Source: Owenia fusiformis
Lineage: Eukaryota; Annelida; Polychaeta; Sabellida; Oweniidae
DNA length: 64,000 nucleotides
Reading direction: 5' to 3'
Assembly (NCBI GenBank): GCA_903813345.2
Contig: CAIIXF020000004.1
Location: 11,257,196-11,321,195, forward strand
Below are positions 33,528 to 45,592 of this stretch, in pieces. Both the position numbers and the translations under genes were made by a program. The notes under the pieces are model-generated. The model was given only the letters and a program-made list of their open reading frames with translations. It was not told the DNA's origin and made no database searches. How positions within the stretch are numbered: position 1 is the stretch's first letter; each line of letters starts with the position of its first letter.

Positions 33528-33850
33528 CCCAGTATTCTATGACTAACTCATTTAAATGTGAATGGAATAGTGGCAGGTACTATTCGTATTTACATGGGTC
33601 TCCAGTGAAATAGAAGGTTAATCCGGTAGCCGAAAGGCGTTATTTGCATTCGCAAATATAAGCTAAGACTATGATTTGGGAATGAAAGATTTCATCTACC
33701 GGATTAACATACTTTTCTATGGGCAACTTATTTAAATATTAAAAGTACCTGCCAATATTCCATTCATATTTTAATGAATTGCCCATAAAATAGTAGGTTA
33801 ATCCGGCAGCCGACAGGCGTTAGTGGCATTCGCGAATACAAGATCATTTA
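33528..33850. repeat. Nested palindromes reusing the same ends
   Basis: TTAATCCGG(T/C)AGCCGA(C/A)AGGCG recurs at 33618 and 33798, and its inverse CTACCGGATTAA at 33706-33717, making a 100-bp mini-hairpin (33618-33717). The spacers 33528-33617 and 33718-33797 are inverted copies of each other (GAATGGAATA(G/T)TGGCAGGTAC). Confidence 0.7.
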
Positions 33851-33970
33851 TTTTATAATTTGGGAAATATATATTTTCACAATATTGAAATAGATTGTGG
33901 TTCAAAGTGGAATACATATCATACAAAAGTGTCACAGATATGACTAGCAGGCATATACTTTTAGTATATT

Positions 33971-34353
33971 AGTCCATTTGTCACCCCTATACATCCAATA
34001 GTGAACCTGGAATTTGTTAAAAGTACGATGTTTTATGGTCGATTTATGATAATAAGGGTTTTCTGAAGTGATTTAACTGGGTGGCCGAAAAAGTTTGTTT
34101 GGGGAAAAAATTATATAGGCTGATTAGGGAGGGGTGCAATCGCTTAACATGGCGTTGACTATTGACTTAGCGTTGGGATACCACCATATACCTGGTATGT
34201 TACTATGGTAATAGATACCAAAATTTTCCCCAAAGTTATTTTTTTGGCAACCCAGCTAAATCACTCCAATAGTCCCTAATGATAGTATTTACACAGAAAA
34301 ACATCATACTTTTAAATATTCATACGTTCAAAAAATGACAAATGGACTATATG
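33971..34353. mobile_element. TA-flanked foldback MITE, ~380 bp
   Basis: TA then GTCCATTTGTCA at the left; TGACAAATGGAC then TA at the right. Inner blocks TTTAACTGGGTGGCC and GTTTGGGGAAAAAATT pair with inverted counterparts around 34220-34265. It is of mariner-MITE type by its TA flanks. Confidence 0.75.
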
Positions 34354-37250
34354 GTCTTTCTTTGCATGACTTCGCAGAACATATCAAAACCCTGGGATCC
34401 ACAGGGTAACAGTAACAGTAAGTACATTTCTAAGTTCATGCTTCAAAGTTGTCAAAGTTGTAAAAGGGTAATCCTTTTATGAGTACGAAAGCGTACTTTT
34501 TGTTGAATAGCCTTTCCCAGCTGCTAATCTTGTGAGTGCATCGTGCATTCAACGAATTGTATTCACTTATTAACCAATCAGTGCCAGGAACAAAATGCAC
34601 GCTGACTTGTTTTATGAAGCATGCTACATACAAATATTACGCTTTTGCTCATTTACTTTGCGAACTATTTATATAATATACATTATATATGTTATATACT
34701 ATTTATATAACATACATTACCAATTGACTGCAAGATTTGAGTGGACAAGTACCTCGTATTTTTCATTTTTCGATATTTTGTGATTTGTTGGCTGATGAGT
34801 AACTTGATATTTTATGTCTAAATGTATCAAAGTGGTTCATAGTAATAGTTTTATTGTACACCATAAACTGTTAACGTTTTAGAAATAGAACACAATATAT
34901 GATTTGATAATAGGACAATACATGTAATAATATGTCTAAACTCGGTGGTTTGTTTGTAAGTTTGTTTTTCTAACACCTCAATAACTTACATTCAATGCGT
35001 ATCTAATCCTCATAATTTACAAATAAATCAGTTATTAAATGCCCGATTTTCGACAGGTAAAGGTAATATATGAACCCTCGGTCCCCACTGTTCCTCTTGT
35101 AGATATATTATACATGTATAACCTTCTCAGATAGATCCTGTATATTAAATACATTAAATAACATATATATGTTAGTCTCAGCCTAGACAGTATACATTAA
35201 TTTTATTGGATAATGCGTAAAATTCGAATGAACTTGAAATGAAATTCAACATCCAAAATATGTTAATTTGATCATTCACCGTGTAACTCAAAGCATATGC
35301 ATGGCCTATTTGCCTTAAAATACGATTGTGATTATGATTTCTGTTCTCCACAAGTAAAATCTAGAAACATAACAGAGTTAAGTTACACGAAATTCAGCTA
35401 ACTTGAACACGAAGTCTTTCAATTAACTTAAAGTGTCTGTTCGATGCTCATGGGGTCAAAATACAGTTTATACACGTTCTAAATGAAGTAAATACCACTA
35501 ACATGTCGAACCAGTAACCGTTCTTGTAAACATTTTTATAAATGTGAAATTTAATGTTCAAAATCGGGAACACAATTTCAAATCTCTATCATGACATCAC
35601 GAACAGGACGGGTTTAGAATATGTTGTTGGAGTTCATAATCTCCGAACGTGCTTATAAAGTGTTAGTGTAATTGATTGCAACTGCATTCATTGAAGTGAG
35701 GAATTGATTCAGAGATGACTACTTTGGAGTCACGTTTTTTCCTCCGATAAACCAAAAAAAATAATACCTAAATTAGAGCCTCCGACCCAGCGGTACGTTT
35801 TCACATAGCTAGTCATGCAGAATTACTTTCTGGCCAGTCAGAACACAATATAGAAAATAAACACGCTCAGTTGATAGTATTACCTAACATAAGGCGTCTA
35901 AAATCTTGTAACCAAAAGGCATTGAACCGTGAGGTGATTTCGGTAAGTGTTACTCCTTTCTGGCCAATCAGAACACGGTATAACACGAACACTTTTGAAT
36001 TTACATTCGAGTTGCATAACGCATTGCCGATAAAAATCCATAACCGGTTCTGTTCGTGACGTCATGTTTTTTCCCGGGAAATCTTATTTTGCCACTAAGG
36101 AACAAATAGAATGAGTTAAGAGTCTGTTGGAATACTATTTTTACTTACCAATATCTGTTTAATCTACTGCAGTGAGAAAAAATAAACAGAAATTACTGAA
36201 TAAGCACTTTAATCGTTGATTCATTTCTATAGGTTTATTAGAATTATTACAACGATCGTTCATCAAACGAGTCCTATATTCAATATCTATTCGTTGGACA
36301 TATTCTTTAAGTGTAACTATATTCTTTAAAAGTATCTGCTTAGTGCTACGTTAACATATATTCATTATTTTTATCCACAAAAGAGTATCAAATGTTAATG
36401 CACAACTAGCCGAGACATGGCCCCCCCCCTCGTCCAGAGTGAAACACAAGGTCCTCATTCTTTTTTCAGAGTCACTGCAATGAATAGAAACATCACAAGG
36501 ATCTTAAGACTAAATAAATAAGCTATTTAGGGATGAATATAACATTCGGTGAAATCCGTGATATCGTTATATCATTCGTTGATCGTCAAAGCTGCGCCCA
36601 TTCCGATTCGCTACCCTCATCTGTGAAACTATCGATATAGAATTGAGTCTCTATTTTCTATTTCAAAACATTGGGATTTACGCGCACAAGAGATGCTATG
36701 TAGTAGGATATTACAAAAATCAAAAAATCGCCACCAAAATTCCTCGGAGCAGGCAGATATAAGACCAGACTGGGTATACACAAAATGTATTGTATGTGCT
36801 CCTTAGGTTGCACTCGGGTGCTATCAAAATCGAACACACACAAGTATAAGATACACAGCATCATGATAAACCATGACATCTCATTTCTTCTCAGCCCTGA
36901 GATGTTTCAGGTGAAACAGAAAGATGCTATGAGTATCAGAATGGATACACAGAGATAATTAAGGGATGAGTGACAAAGGGATGTTAAAAACAGGCGGCTA
37001 TTGCAATTGATATTTTAATGTAACTTCCGAATGTAAGAATCTTTTCATCGATAAAAAGAACATCTTAGATATGTTCTATGTGAGTGTATTTGAAAATGTA
37101 GTACATAGCTAGTTCCATCTATAAAGATGTCTGATGACAAAAAGCTCAATTTTCCTTGATGTCACGGTCAATGGAACTTTAACACGTGAACTAATGTTTT
37201 TTATTTTTTTGTTTTAAAGTCACTTATAGCAAACCTAATCTAACAATTAT
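34354..37250. other. Interior of the 8-kb element, nothing coding
   Basis: AT-rich, with short TATA-rich runs (34660-34720). A partial repeat at 36862-36950 is shared with 28560-28672. No transposase, RNA gene or host exon is recognised. Confidence 0.45.
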
Positions 37251-37254
37251 CTCA

Positions 37255-37548
37255 CGATATGCTTATGACATATTCATGTATACGTCGTTTGTATTTTTTT
37301 TTAAATCGACCCACGAAAATATGCAATACATCAAGTTAAAAAAGTGGTACGAATCATAGAAGCGACGTTGGGTGGTTCACTAGTAATTTTTTATGGAAAA
37401 TCTAGAAATATTACCCAAATTAATTTATGTCTATTCAAAAGAAGACATTCAAATCTATATTATGTAAAAAAATCAAATTTGTCCGAAGCAGGGATAGCGC
37501 TCAATTAGAGTGATGAACTTCGTTCTCCAAACCGAGAATCATCCTTTC
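37255..37548. repeat. Inner inverted repeat, right arm
   Basis: Inverted partner of 31131-31427. The distance between the arms is about 5.8 kb. They may be the two ends of an older element that has since been split by later insertions. Confidence 0.85.
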
Positions 37549-38519
37549 CTATTTCTGCATCTTTCTTTTGTCTGTTCTCGTAAATTTGCTTGGTCATAAA
37601 AATATGGCCTATCATCAAACAAATTGGCAATTTTTTCCTTTATTTCAAATGGAAAACCCTCTTCCCTAAACACATCTAAATCTAAAATCTAAATCTAAAT
37701 CATCCACCAGCTCACTAGCATTGTTATTGTCTTTTTCCACCTGTCTTCCCAAGGCCTTCCTCATATATGGTCCATTGGCCTTATTCCCTCTATCCTTAGC
37801 CTTTGGCATATTAACTGTAATTGAGACAGTGAACTTTCGTATTAAAATTGTGACCCTTGAAAATACTGTACTTACAAAAACATTCAGAAGATTTTTAAAA
37901 TAAATGATTGTAATGGTATATGCATGAGTGAATATACGCATTAAAATGTATCACTCTATTCAATGTGTATGGCAGACATACACGATTAATGTCAATATAA
38001 GAACGACTAGATCAACCTACCCACCCACCCAGCCATTCAAATATGTGTGTCATTGTTTTACAGTAAGCTTAATCGTTCCATTTATGTTTTATAAAAAATC
38101 TCTGACAGTGTGTAGTTATTACAATTCCTTACCTCATTATTTCTAAAACCTTTATATCACTTTATAAGTAATCATTATTAAGATTTATCAACAAATCAGC
38201 ACGCAAAATCCCAAGATGACCGTGCGATGCCACCGGGCGCCGTAAGATAATCGTACGATGACCGGGCGGGACACGGCCGGGTAGGTACCGATGAGTTTGG
38301 TTGAGAAAAAATCGCCAAGACATCGGCAACTTTTATCTCCGCGATAAAACTCTGCCGGCGCCCGTACGATGTCTAAAAATCGGCCGATGAGTGGCGATCA
38401 TCGCCCGGCGCCCGTACGATGCCCGGGCTCGCCGGCCGATTTTGAACAAAATACTCATCGGCCGGGCGCCGTAGTGAAAATCGGGGCCTATGTGACCAAG
38501 GCATTACACTTCAAGAAGG

Positions 38520-41500
38520 TCAAAATGAACACATAAACTCTATATTCTCGTATATATTAAAGCGGGGACCCAGAGGCATATAAACAATATCTCTTACCTG
38601 CTTTATTTTTCTATTCCACCTATAATAATTGATATATTAAAACTATCTATGAATTCAATAAATCCTCATATCCTCAACGATTTAAACAATTAATCGTGAT
38701 CAATCTGTTTAAAATAAAGCACATCCGTTTTATATAGTACATTTAGGTTATAGCAAAGTAATAAGAGGTTCAAAGTCTGTTCCTTATAATGAAAAATAAA
38801 TTATGATGCAATAAGGGAGTTGCTATATAGCTGAATAGATAGATGTCAGCACTTGTTTTTAGTTGTTTTGGTTGGGTTAGACTGCAATATCCTTCAATGC
38901 TAAAAACTTGCAATAGTGACTTAATTTCATAATTTATCATAGTTGGTTGAATCTGTCTAAAACTCGATTTAGTGAGATTTCAATAGACTAGATGCGAGTA
39001 GAAATAATCTTGATTTACGTCATTAAACATTCAAAATCTACATGTAATAGTACATCTAGATATATGGTTTTGAAAATTGTTTATAAACTTTGAAAATTTA
39101 ATTTTTTTGAAAATGTGACTTCTAAAATCACAAAAAGTGAAATATCTTTTCTTGTATTGGACAGATAACATTTTCTTTTACTGGACATAATTTAATTTAC
39201 ATGACAATTAGATACATAAGGGTTATATGAAAATTGAACCACTAAAACAGATGTAATTTAAGTTAAAGGGACTTTCTAATACTAAGCTGGTTCATAGATG
39301 AATGTCTTACGGATGATGATTGATGACCGCCTCACACACATGGTAGACTGACATATGATAGACTGACAGATGATTGCAGGCCTAGGCTCAATGATGACGG
39401 CTGTTCTGCAGATTATAACTGGCTGACATATACAGATATTTTGCATCAACATTTGACAAGTTTGATAGATTAGACTAAATATATTTCATTAATCATACTT
39501 GTATCATCATAGGCTGATTTGAGGATTAAGTCTTTGAGTTGATGTTTTTGGAGAGATTATATCCTTGATGAAAAATAAAAATTGAAGGCATTAACATGCA
39601 AATGTCACCACCTGCCATTTGTTACACATACCAAACACCAACCGCTAAACAACATCCACAAAACATAAGTGTGTCACCACTTCTGGTGGCGAAATAAAGG
39701 CACCGTCAAGTTGGCTCGCATAGTGATTGCTTATACATGTATATTATTAATTATGTCAGTCACAGGCTATATTGGTATGCATGAGGAATATATATATTGA
39801 AAACTTTATAAACTTTCATATTTCGAGTTAGTTGGTCTATGAATAGTCTTTTTTTGCTTCCCACAATGTTCTATTGGAGATACCAGTGTGGTTCATACAA
39901 GGGTGAATGTTATACCTGGAACGTTCGGAAATTGGCATTCGGTTTTTTACAGCATCCGATTTAAATTAGCCATTGCCTAATGAAGACCAAACAAAGCCCC
40001 GGATGTCGTGCCATTTCTCGTTTCGTTTGGTACACAACTAAGCCCTGGTATTAACTAAGCCCTTGGTTCATACACTAATTTTTGTAATAAAATTACTCAA
40101 ACACAAGACATTATGTTTTATTGAATGACTTCACATTTATTTCAGTAAAATGTACACCAATGTTGGATGCTTTAAATATATCACTTTCCTCTGTTGAATA
40201 ACATCCCAGTCACAAATCAGTTTTAATTGAAGAGTGGGGAAGAGAAACCAGGAAAAAATTTCAAAGTTATATGGATAAACTAGAAAACCATTTTGATTGT
40301 GAAATTTCAATTGAAGCTATATTGTTATTCTAATAAAGGGTAATACTTAGGGAGAGATCTAGGGATTATTTCAAAATGAGAGTTATATTGTAATTCTGAT
40401 ACCGAGCGCAGATAGGAGAGAATTTGGGGATTATCTCAAAATGTAAAGTGATATATTCAAAGCCTCGTTTTATTGCTCCACATATTGACACAAGAGGGGT
40501 TGTCTCAAAACTAAACAATGAGAAACGTTTGAGACCACCCCTAGTTTAAAGTGAGGTAGGGAATTTATTAAACTAGTGTGTTTGATTTTGATGAAATTTT
40601 GTCAACTGTTGAAGACAATTCTTTCGAATCATGTGACTTGAGAGAAAAATTTCATAATGGTCATGTTTTGAAATTCACAAGAGTGAACACTCTTAATTGT
40701 ATAGAAATACCCAAAAATCTAACATTTCATTCAAATTTTAAGAATGCATAAACGTTTTGACTTTTTTAATTTGTCTTTGCTGTATGGACTTTGAATGAAA
40801 TGTGTGATTTGGTGCTTATAAATTTATACAATAAAGATATCACATTCAACCTTTCTGTTTATTGTTCACCCTATTTCATCCTGTTTTAACTTTACAGTGT
40901 GAAGAAAAAACATAAACCATTTGAAATTTAAATCTCAAAATTGTTGTTGCATATCAAGATGGAAAAGAAAAAAATTGTTCTGAAATTATGTGGTACAAAA
41001 TTTGTGACATTTTGTTTTACATAGAAATATTACAGTCCTTTCTGCTGAAAGTACAAAAACACAGGGTGCAGATGACAGGGTATCACCCCTTTCTCATACT
41101 TGGACGAATCCATTTTTTAAATTAATCAAACACTTGTATATCTATGCCTATTTTGAAATGTACATATTAAGGAGAAGAAATAAGTGTATATAATTTGGAA
41201 TTTATTGAGAAAATCAAGTTTATCAATGAGTTAGTCCATATGTCATTCAAGGGGTGTAACCATGTCGTCTGCAACTCGTTTCACTACACTTATTTTTTAC
41301 ATAATTACATATTTCTTAATCTGTTAAAATGCTTGAGGATTTATATTAAATACAAACATGATATTAAAAGATGGTAAATAATATTGTTACATAACTTTGC
41401 CCTAAATCTTGGTATTTTCTACCAAAAGGGGGCACTGTACAATTGTGCTATCTATATAATAATAATAATAATGAACTAGCCCACGCACAATGTCAACACA

Positions 41501-43387
41501 TCTAACACGTACCACATACACAGCCATTGCAAAGGTTTTTTGCTAGTCATATTACCCATAATGCAACATTCAAAATGGCCGATGTGCTCGGATAAGCTAC
41601 CCTGAGCTGCGGGTTAATGTACACATATAAAAATATCTTGCCGAATAAATAAAAATTACCTACATACACGTAAAGAGGGCTCTGTCTATAATAAACCCCA
41701 TTTTCCTGGCTTTGAATTATTCGTATTCACACTGATTTCCCTTCACTAAAATTTCACTTCTTTCAACTGTACACTAAAAATATCCAGGAAAATGCATTTG
41801 TAATCACACACCCCCATTATCAATAATATAAAATAATACCCTCGACTTGTCAAATGAACTGTTCCATCATGGACAAGGTTGGTCCATTATCTGGCAGTGA
41901 GGGATGATAGCTTATGAGGGAGAATTAATTATATATATTTCATTGAGTATGATTGTCTCTACTTCTACTCTATACACTATTACACTAAAACTTCCCTGAT
42001 GTTCAAAACAATTCTCCCATATTTAACATGTTTTTTTTCTAATTGTTATAACGCTTTTGTTGATATAAATCAGTGTGACCAAAAATCATCTTTTAAAATT
42101 GCTATCAATTATGCAGAACTTATTTTGTATCGTTGATGGACTTATTTCTTATTTTCTACTTTTTACAATACATTATTTTAGGCCAGTACAATTTCATATT
42201 TGTTTAACATCATAGTATCAGTATTTTTACAAAGGGAGTTTACAAACTGAGATTTTTGTTTCTTTGCTAAGTTGCAGTTCCTTCTTTTTTATTTCTTTTA
42301 ACTTAAAAGTTTGTCCATCACTTTCATAACAAGAGTGAAATGCACTTAAAAAATAGGAAGGCTACACTAAACATATCTGCAATTACACTGGCCTAATTTT
42401 GAGTTTTTACATATACAAACCCATTTCATGGGAAGTGCTTATTTACATAATCAGATTGAATATTACATTAATAAAAGAAGCCATTGCCTATTTTGGCAAA
42501 TCCTTCAACAGAGATAAATTAACAGTTGGGCAGAAAATAGAAATGCTATCTTGGACGCAAACACCAAATAGACAAATGAGTAAGGTTTTGCGCAATTTGG
42601 CGTTTGCTTCCAACATTTTAAACGTAGCGCCCTATTTAACATATTAAACAAAAATAGGCCCTATAGTTTGAACGTGTAATGCCCAAAGGTCATTTGTGGT
42701 GCCCAAAGGCCAAGTGTTTCAATAATATAGGGCCATGGTTAAAAGATTTAGTGCCAATAGGCCTAACATTTCAATACTTAAACCTACATAATTGTATTTG
42801 TGATAACTTGTTGCCATAACAACTCATATGACTTCTTTTTCAGTACTAAAATATTGTAAACCATAAAATCTTGCTTTTCTAGTAGTACTTTCAGGTGGAC
42901 CATGATTTCACTTGTTGTAGTGTGAAGAAATTGCAGATCATACTGTCATTTTAATTCAAGAACAAAAATCAGTTTTTATTTGATTACAAGAAATGTTTAA
43001 CATGATATATAAATTGTGTAAAAATTGTTAATGTTCTAAAGATTGATTGAATATTCTCTGTACACTCTATGTCGCTATGTATACAATATATTTGTTGATT
43101 TGTACACGCTGCCACGCGGCGCTTTCCCTCGTGGCGGCCATCTTGACACAGGTGCTACCATCTGTTGTCCTATATGGAGTATTATATTAATGAATGAACT
43201 TCCTGCACTTCAAGCGTCAGGTAAATACCAATGTCAAATTAACCTTGACATTTCTGGTATTTGATGATAAACTCCCATAATTCCTGGCATTTCCTTACCA
43301 TGTGCCTTTGATGACATGCACACTATTTTTGATGACATCATCACTATGTGTGCACTTTTTCTATGACATCATCATTTTTGGTGTGCA
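38520..43387. other. Downstream of the glypican stop: 3' UTR and intergenic
   Basis: The glypican coding region ends at 43388 on the minus strand, so its 3' UTR extends leftward here; I could not fix its poly(A) site. 39030-39285 is an inverted copy of 10559-10850. A partial copy of the glypican-intron MITE is at 40680-40760. An (AAT)n microsatellite lies at 41456-41473. No further gene is recognised. Confidence 0.45.
39585..39692. mobile_element. Short copy of the hairpin-ended element
   Basis: Begins AAGGCATTAACATGCAAATG then TCACCACCTGCC, and ends with the hairpin GTGTCACCACTTCTGGTGGC. The ~138-bp satellite core is absent; only a CCAAACACCAACC-like minisatellite lies between. It shows that the ends are the constant part of the family and the core is variable. 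Confidence 0.7.
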
Positions 43388-43626
43388 TCACCATTGCCTG
43401 TTTAGCAACACTGTGAAGATGGGGAGTATAATGGTAAGTACTGTCACTGACATATAGGTGGCACTGTTTGGTCTTTTTATAGGGGGTAAGGTTTTTCTTG
43501 GTGGTGTCGTTGGTGATACGACGACATAGATTTCATCTTTACCACCATCACCACTTCCATATGTATAACCACCACCTGAGCCGCTTCCACCGTGGCTACC
43601 ACTTCCAGATGCGCCTATTTCATCAT
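43388..43626 (-). CDS. Glypican, last coding exon (GAG sites and GPI signal)
   Basis: The acceptor (TTTTTGCAG) is just above 43626 and the stop TGA is at 43388-43390. The exon encodes 79 residues. It starts DDEIGASGSGS and contains SGSG twice plus GSGDGG, the Ser-Gly sites where heparan sulfate is attached next to acidic residues in glypicans. It closes with a hydrophobic tail (YMSVTVLTIILPIFTVLL) followed by NRQW, a typical GPI-anchor signal. Unlike vertebrate GPC4/6 (SGSGC...C), no cysteine is present in this exon. The phase (1 nt carried over from the previous exon, giving GAT) joins cleanly. Confidence 0.9.
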
Positions 43627-43858
43627 CTGCAAAAACAATCAAATTGTGCAATGAAATTTTGTAAGGTTTTTCCTTTAAATAAATCATATCGAATTTTGAT
43701 CCTAAAAGGGCCCAGGTTTTAGATTAATACATTTGAACACATACACACTGAAATCATTCTGAAAATATTTATAAAAACAAAAATCTGACACTTCGATCTA
43801 ACTTTAGAGGGAAATGAGTGAAATCAGCGTGAGCACATGAACTTTTAAATGAACATAC

Positions 43859-44034
43859 CAATATCCATGTAGTCAACCTCAATACCATTAGCAGCAGCCT
43901 TTAGTTTTTGTTCTACAGTTTTAAGTTGTAGTATCTGTTGTTGGATAATACTATGAGGACGTGTTACGTCAACATCGACTTCTGGGTTGTTGTTTTGGTT
44001 TACTAGGCCATCTAACACGATCTCTGGTTGGTAC
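43859..44034 (-). CDS. Glypican, penultimate exon
   Basis: 176 nt. Acceptor TTTCTAG above 44034; donor GTATG below 43859. Encodes (R)YQPEIVLDGLVNQNNNPEVD, then VDVTRPHSIIQQQILQLK and a lysine-rich helix to VDYMDI. The NNPEVDVD and QQILxLK positions match the conserved C-terminal helix of GPC4/GPC6 (NNPEVDVDITRP...RQQIMALR). A 291-nt intron (44035-44325) separates it from the upstream exon and a 232-nt intron (43627-43858) from the last one. Confidence 0.9.
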
Positions 44035-44325
44035 CTAGAAAAATGTGAAAAAATTATGTTTAAGGAACTTGTTTCAAAACAGGATTCACCAGTTGTTAAT
44101 CGAGATACTATTGTGTGTAATTTCCATGGTGATACAACAGGAGGGCGACATTATATAATAAAAAAGAAATTATTGAATTTGAGAGAAAAAATTATGTTGG
44201 ATAAATAGCCTGTCTAAAGATAAACCTAGAGAAAGTACTTTACTGTATCTGCGTTATAATACAATTCTTAAAGGTCAGTTCAATTTTCATGTTTTTGCAA
44301 AAATGTGGACATTCCAATTTCGTAC

Positions 44326-44639
44326 CTTGCTTGTTCCATGCCATTCCAGCACTCATCTTTGTTACTAGGTGGCGCTGCAAGCATCTCGTCATTACAAATC
44401 GCGTATGGCATATTACTGAAGAATTTCTTTGCGTCTTCAATCTTCTTCTTGATACCTCTCACAAGAGTGTCGAGGTTTGTTCCTGCAGCTGTTGTGGGAC
44501 GGACGTGAGCATCTTTGTTACGCATAAAGTTCTTGTTTCTTGTGCCACGTTTTTCTTTATCAGTAATAATGGCATCTTCGGTGGTGTCACGCTTCTTCCT
44601 ACTGTTGTCCAACTCTAGTTCTCCACAGCCAGATGCAAC
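44326..44639 (-). CDS. Glypican exon with the convertase site
   Basis: 314 nt; acceptor AG at 44640-44641, donor GTACG below 44326. It begins VASGCGELELDNSRKKRDTT. RKKR|D fits the proprotein-convertase (furin-type) consensus and sits where GPC4 has its R-x-x-R cleavage site. Next comes RPTTAAGTNLDTLVRGIKKK, which is near-diagnostic for GPC4/6/Dally-like (RPTTAAGTSLDRLV). Then come AICNDE and DECWNG, with the conserved cysteines. The exon ends in the AG of an arginine codon completed by the next exon. Confidence 0.93.
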
Positions 44640-44659
44640 CTGAAGATAAAGAAAAAAGA

Positions 44660-44765
44660 GAATTAGTTGTCGAGGGGATGAGTTGTCTAGGGGATGAGTT
44701 GTCCAGGGGAGAGTTGTCTAGAGGATGAGTTGTCCAGGGATGAGTTGTCTAGGGAATGAGTTTTC
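44660..44765. repeat. Short minisatellite in the glypican intron
   Basis: About seven copies of a 14-18-bp unit resembling GATGAGTTGTC(T/C)AGGG lie about 20 bp from the 3' splice site of the RKKR exon. Confidence 0.7.
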
Positions 44766-45053
44766 CGGTTACCAGTTAAAACACCATTCATCTTTCATAC
44801 ATATGATAATATAAGTCCATATTGATTGTTTTAAAACAATTGTAAAACTTCTGGAGGCTTCTGTCATAAATAAATATGTTCTACAATAAATAATCATAAT
44901 TGTTTAAGGAATGATGACATTTCAAAGGAAGTGTTGTGCTTTTTACTTGTAAATTATTGGTTATTATGTTTTTTAGGGAATGAAATGACATTTTAATGCC
45001 AAATTGTGATATTATATGACATTATGATATTGTATGTTGGGATTACCACATTT

Positions 45054-45592
45054 TCACTGGTGATCCACTCGATTACGCTGGTTACCAAAACGATTCGTTT
45101 TGGTAACAAAATGTCGGAATATCCGGAAGGTACGGTTTTTCTCGTTTCCTTATTTTACACGTTGTAGGCAGAATTCCCACGACATTTTTTAACACAAACG
45201 TGTATCAGTATCATATGTTTAAGAAAGTGTACATATTTGCGAACAAATAGTCCAGAAGACAACAGAATCGTCGATTTACTTCCTCACTTAAGTTACATAA
45301 ACGGTTTGGGTTGAAAGTGCAGATCTTAACTGTTTTTCGAAAAACCGTTTATGTAACTTAGGTGAGGAATTAAATCGACGATTCTGTTGTTCTCTGAGCT
45401 ATTTTTTCGCAAACCTGTACATTTTCTAAAACATATGATACTGATGCACGTTGTGAGAAAAAACGTCGTGGGGATTCTGCCTACAACGCGTGAAATAAGG
45501 AAAAAAGAAAAATCGTGCCTTCGACGTTCCGACATTTTGTTACCAAAACGGTTCGTTTTGGTAACCAGCGTAATCGAGTGGATCACCAGTGA
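45054..45592. mobile_element. Long foldback MITE, 539 bp
   Basis: The ends are TCACTGGTGATCCACTCGAT and its inverse. The arms are about 255 bp each with roughly 90% identity around a ~30-bp loop near 45325. Each arm carries a small palindrome at its tip (GTTACCAAAACGATTCGTTTTGGTAAC, split in two here as GTTACCAAAACG and CGTTTTGGTAAC). Flanking TTT on both sides may be the target duplication. A solo end lies at 21977. Confidence 0.85.

Larger units (their letters stand above)
30448..38509. mobile_element. ~8-kb region bounded by GC-rich terminal inverted repeats
   Basis: The left end reads TGCCTAGGTCACATAG and the right end CTATGTGACCAAGGCA. The adjacent TTA on each side fits a 3-bp duplication, as PIF/Harbinger elements make. 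The first 220-300 bp inside each end is much more GC-rich than the surroundings and is built of short inverted phrases such as CATCGGCCG, CCGGGCGCCG and CGTACGG. No transposase frame is seen in 8 kb. Other elements have been inserted within it. The superfamily is uncertain. Confidence 0.55.

Noticed and set aside
31131-37548. Direct or inverted long terminal repeats of a retroelement
   Set aside because: The arms are inverted rather than direct, and no reverse transcriptase, integrase or capsid frame lies between them.
43498-43722. Histidine/tyrosine-rich frame (+) over the last glypican exon
   Set aside because: It is the antisense shadow of the Gly/Ser-rich coding exon.
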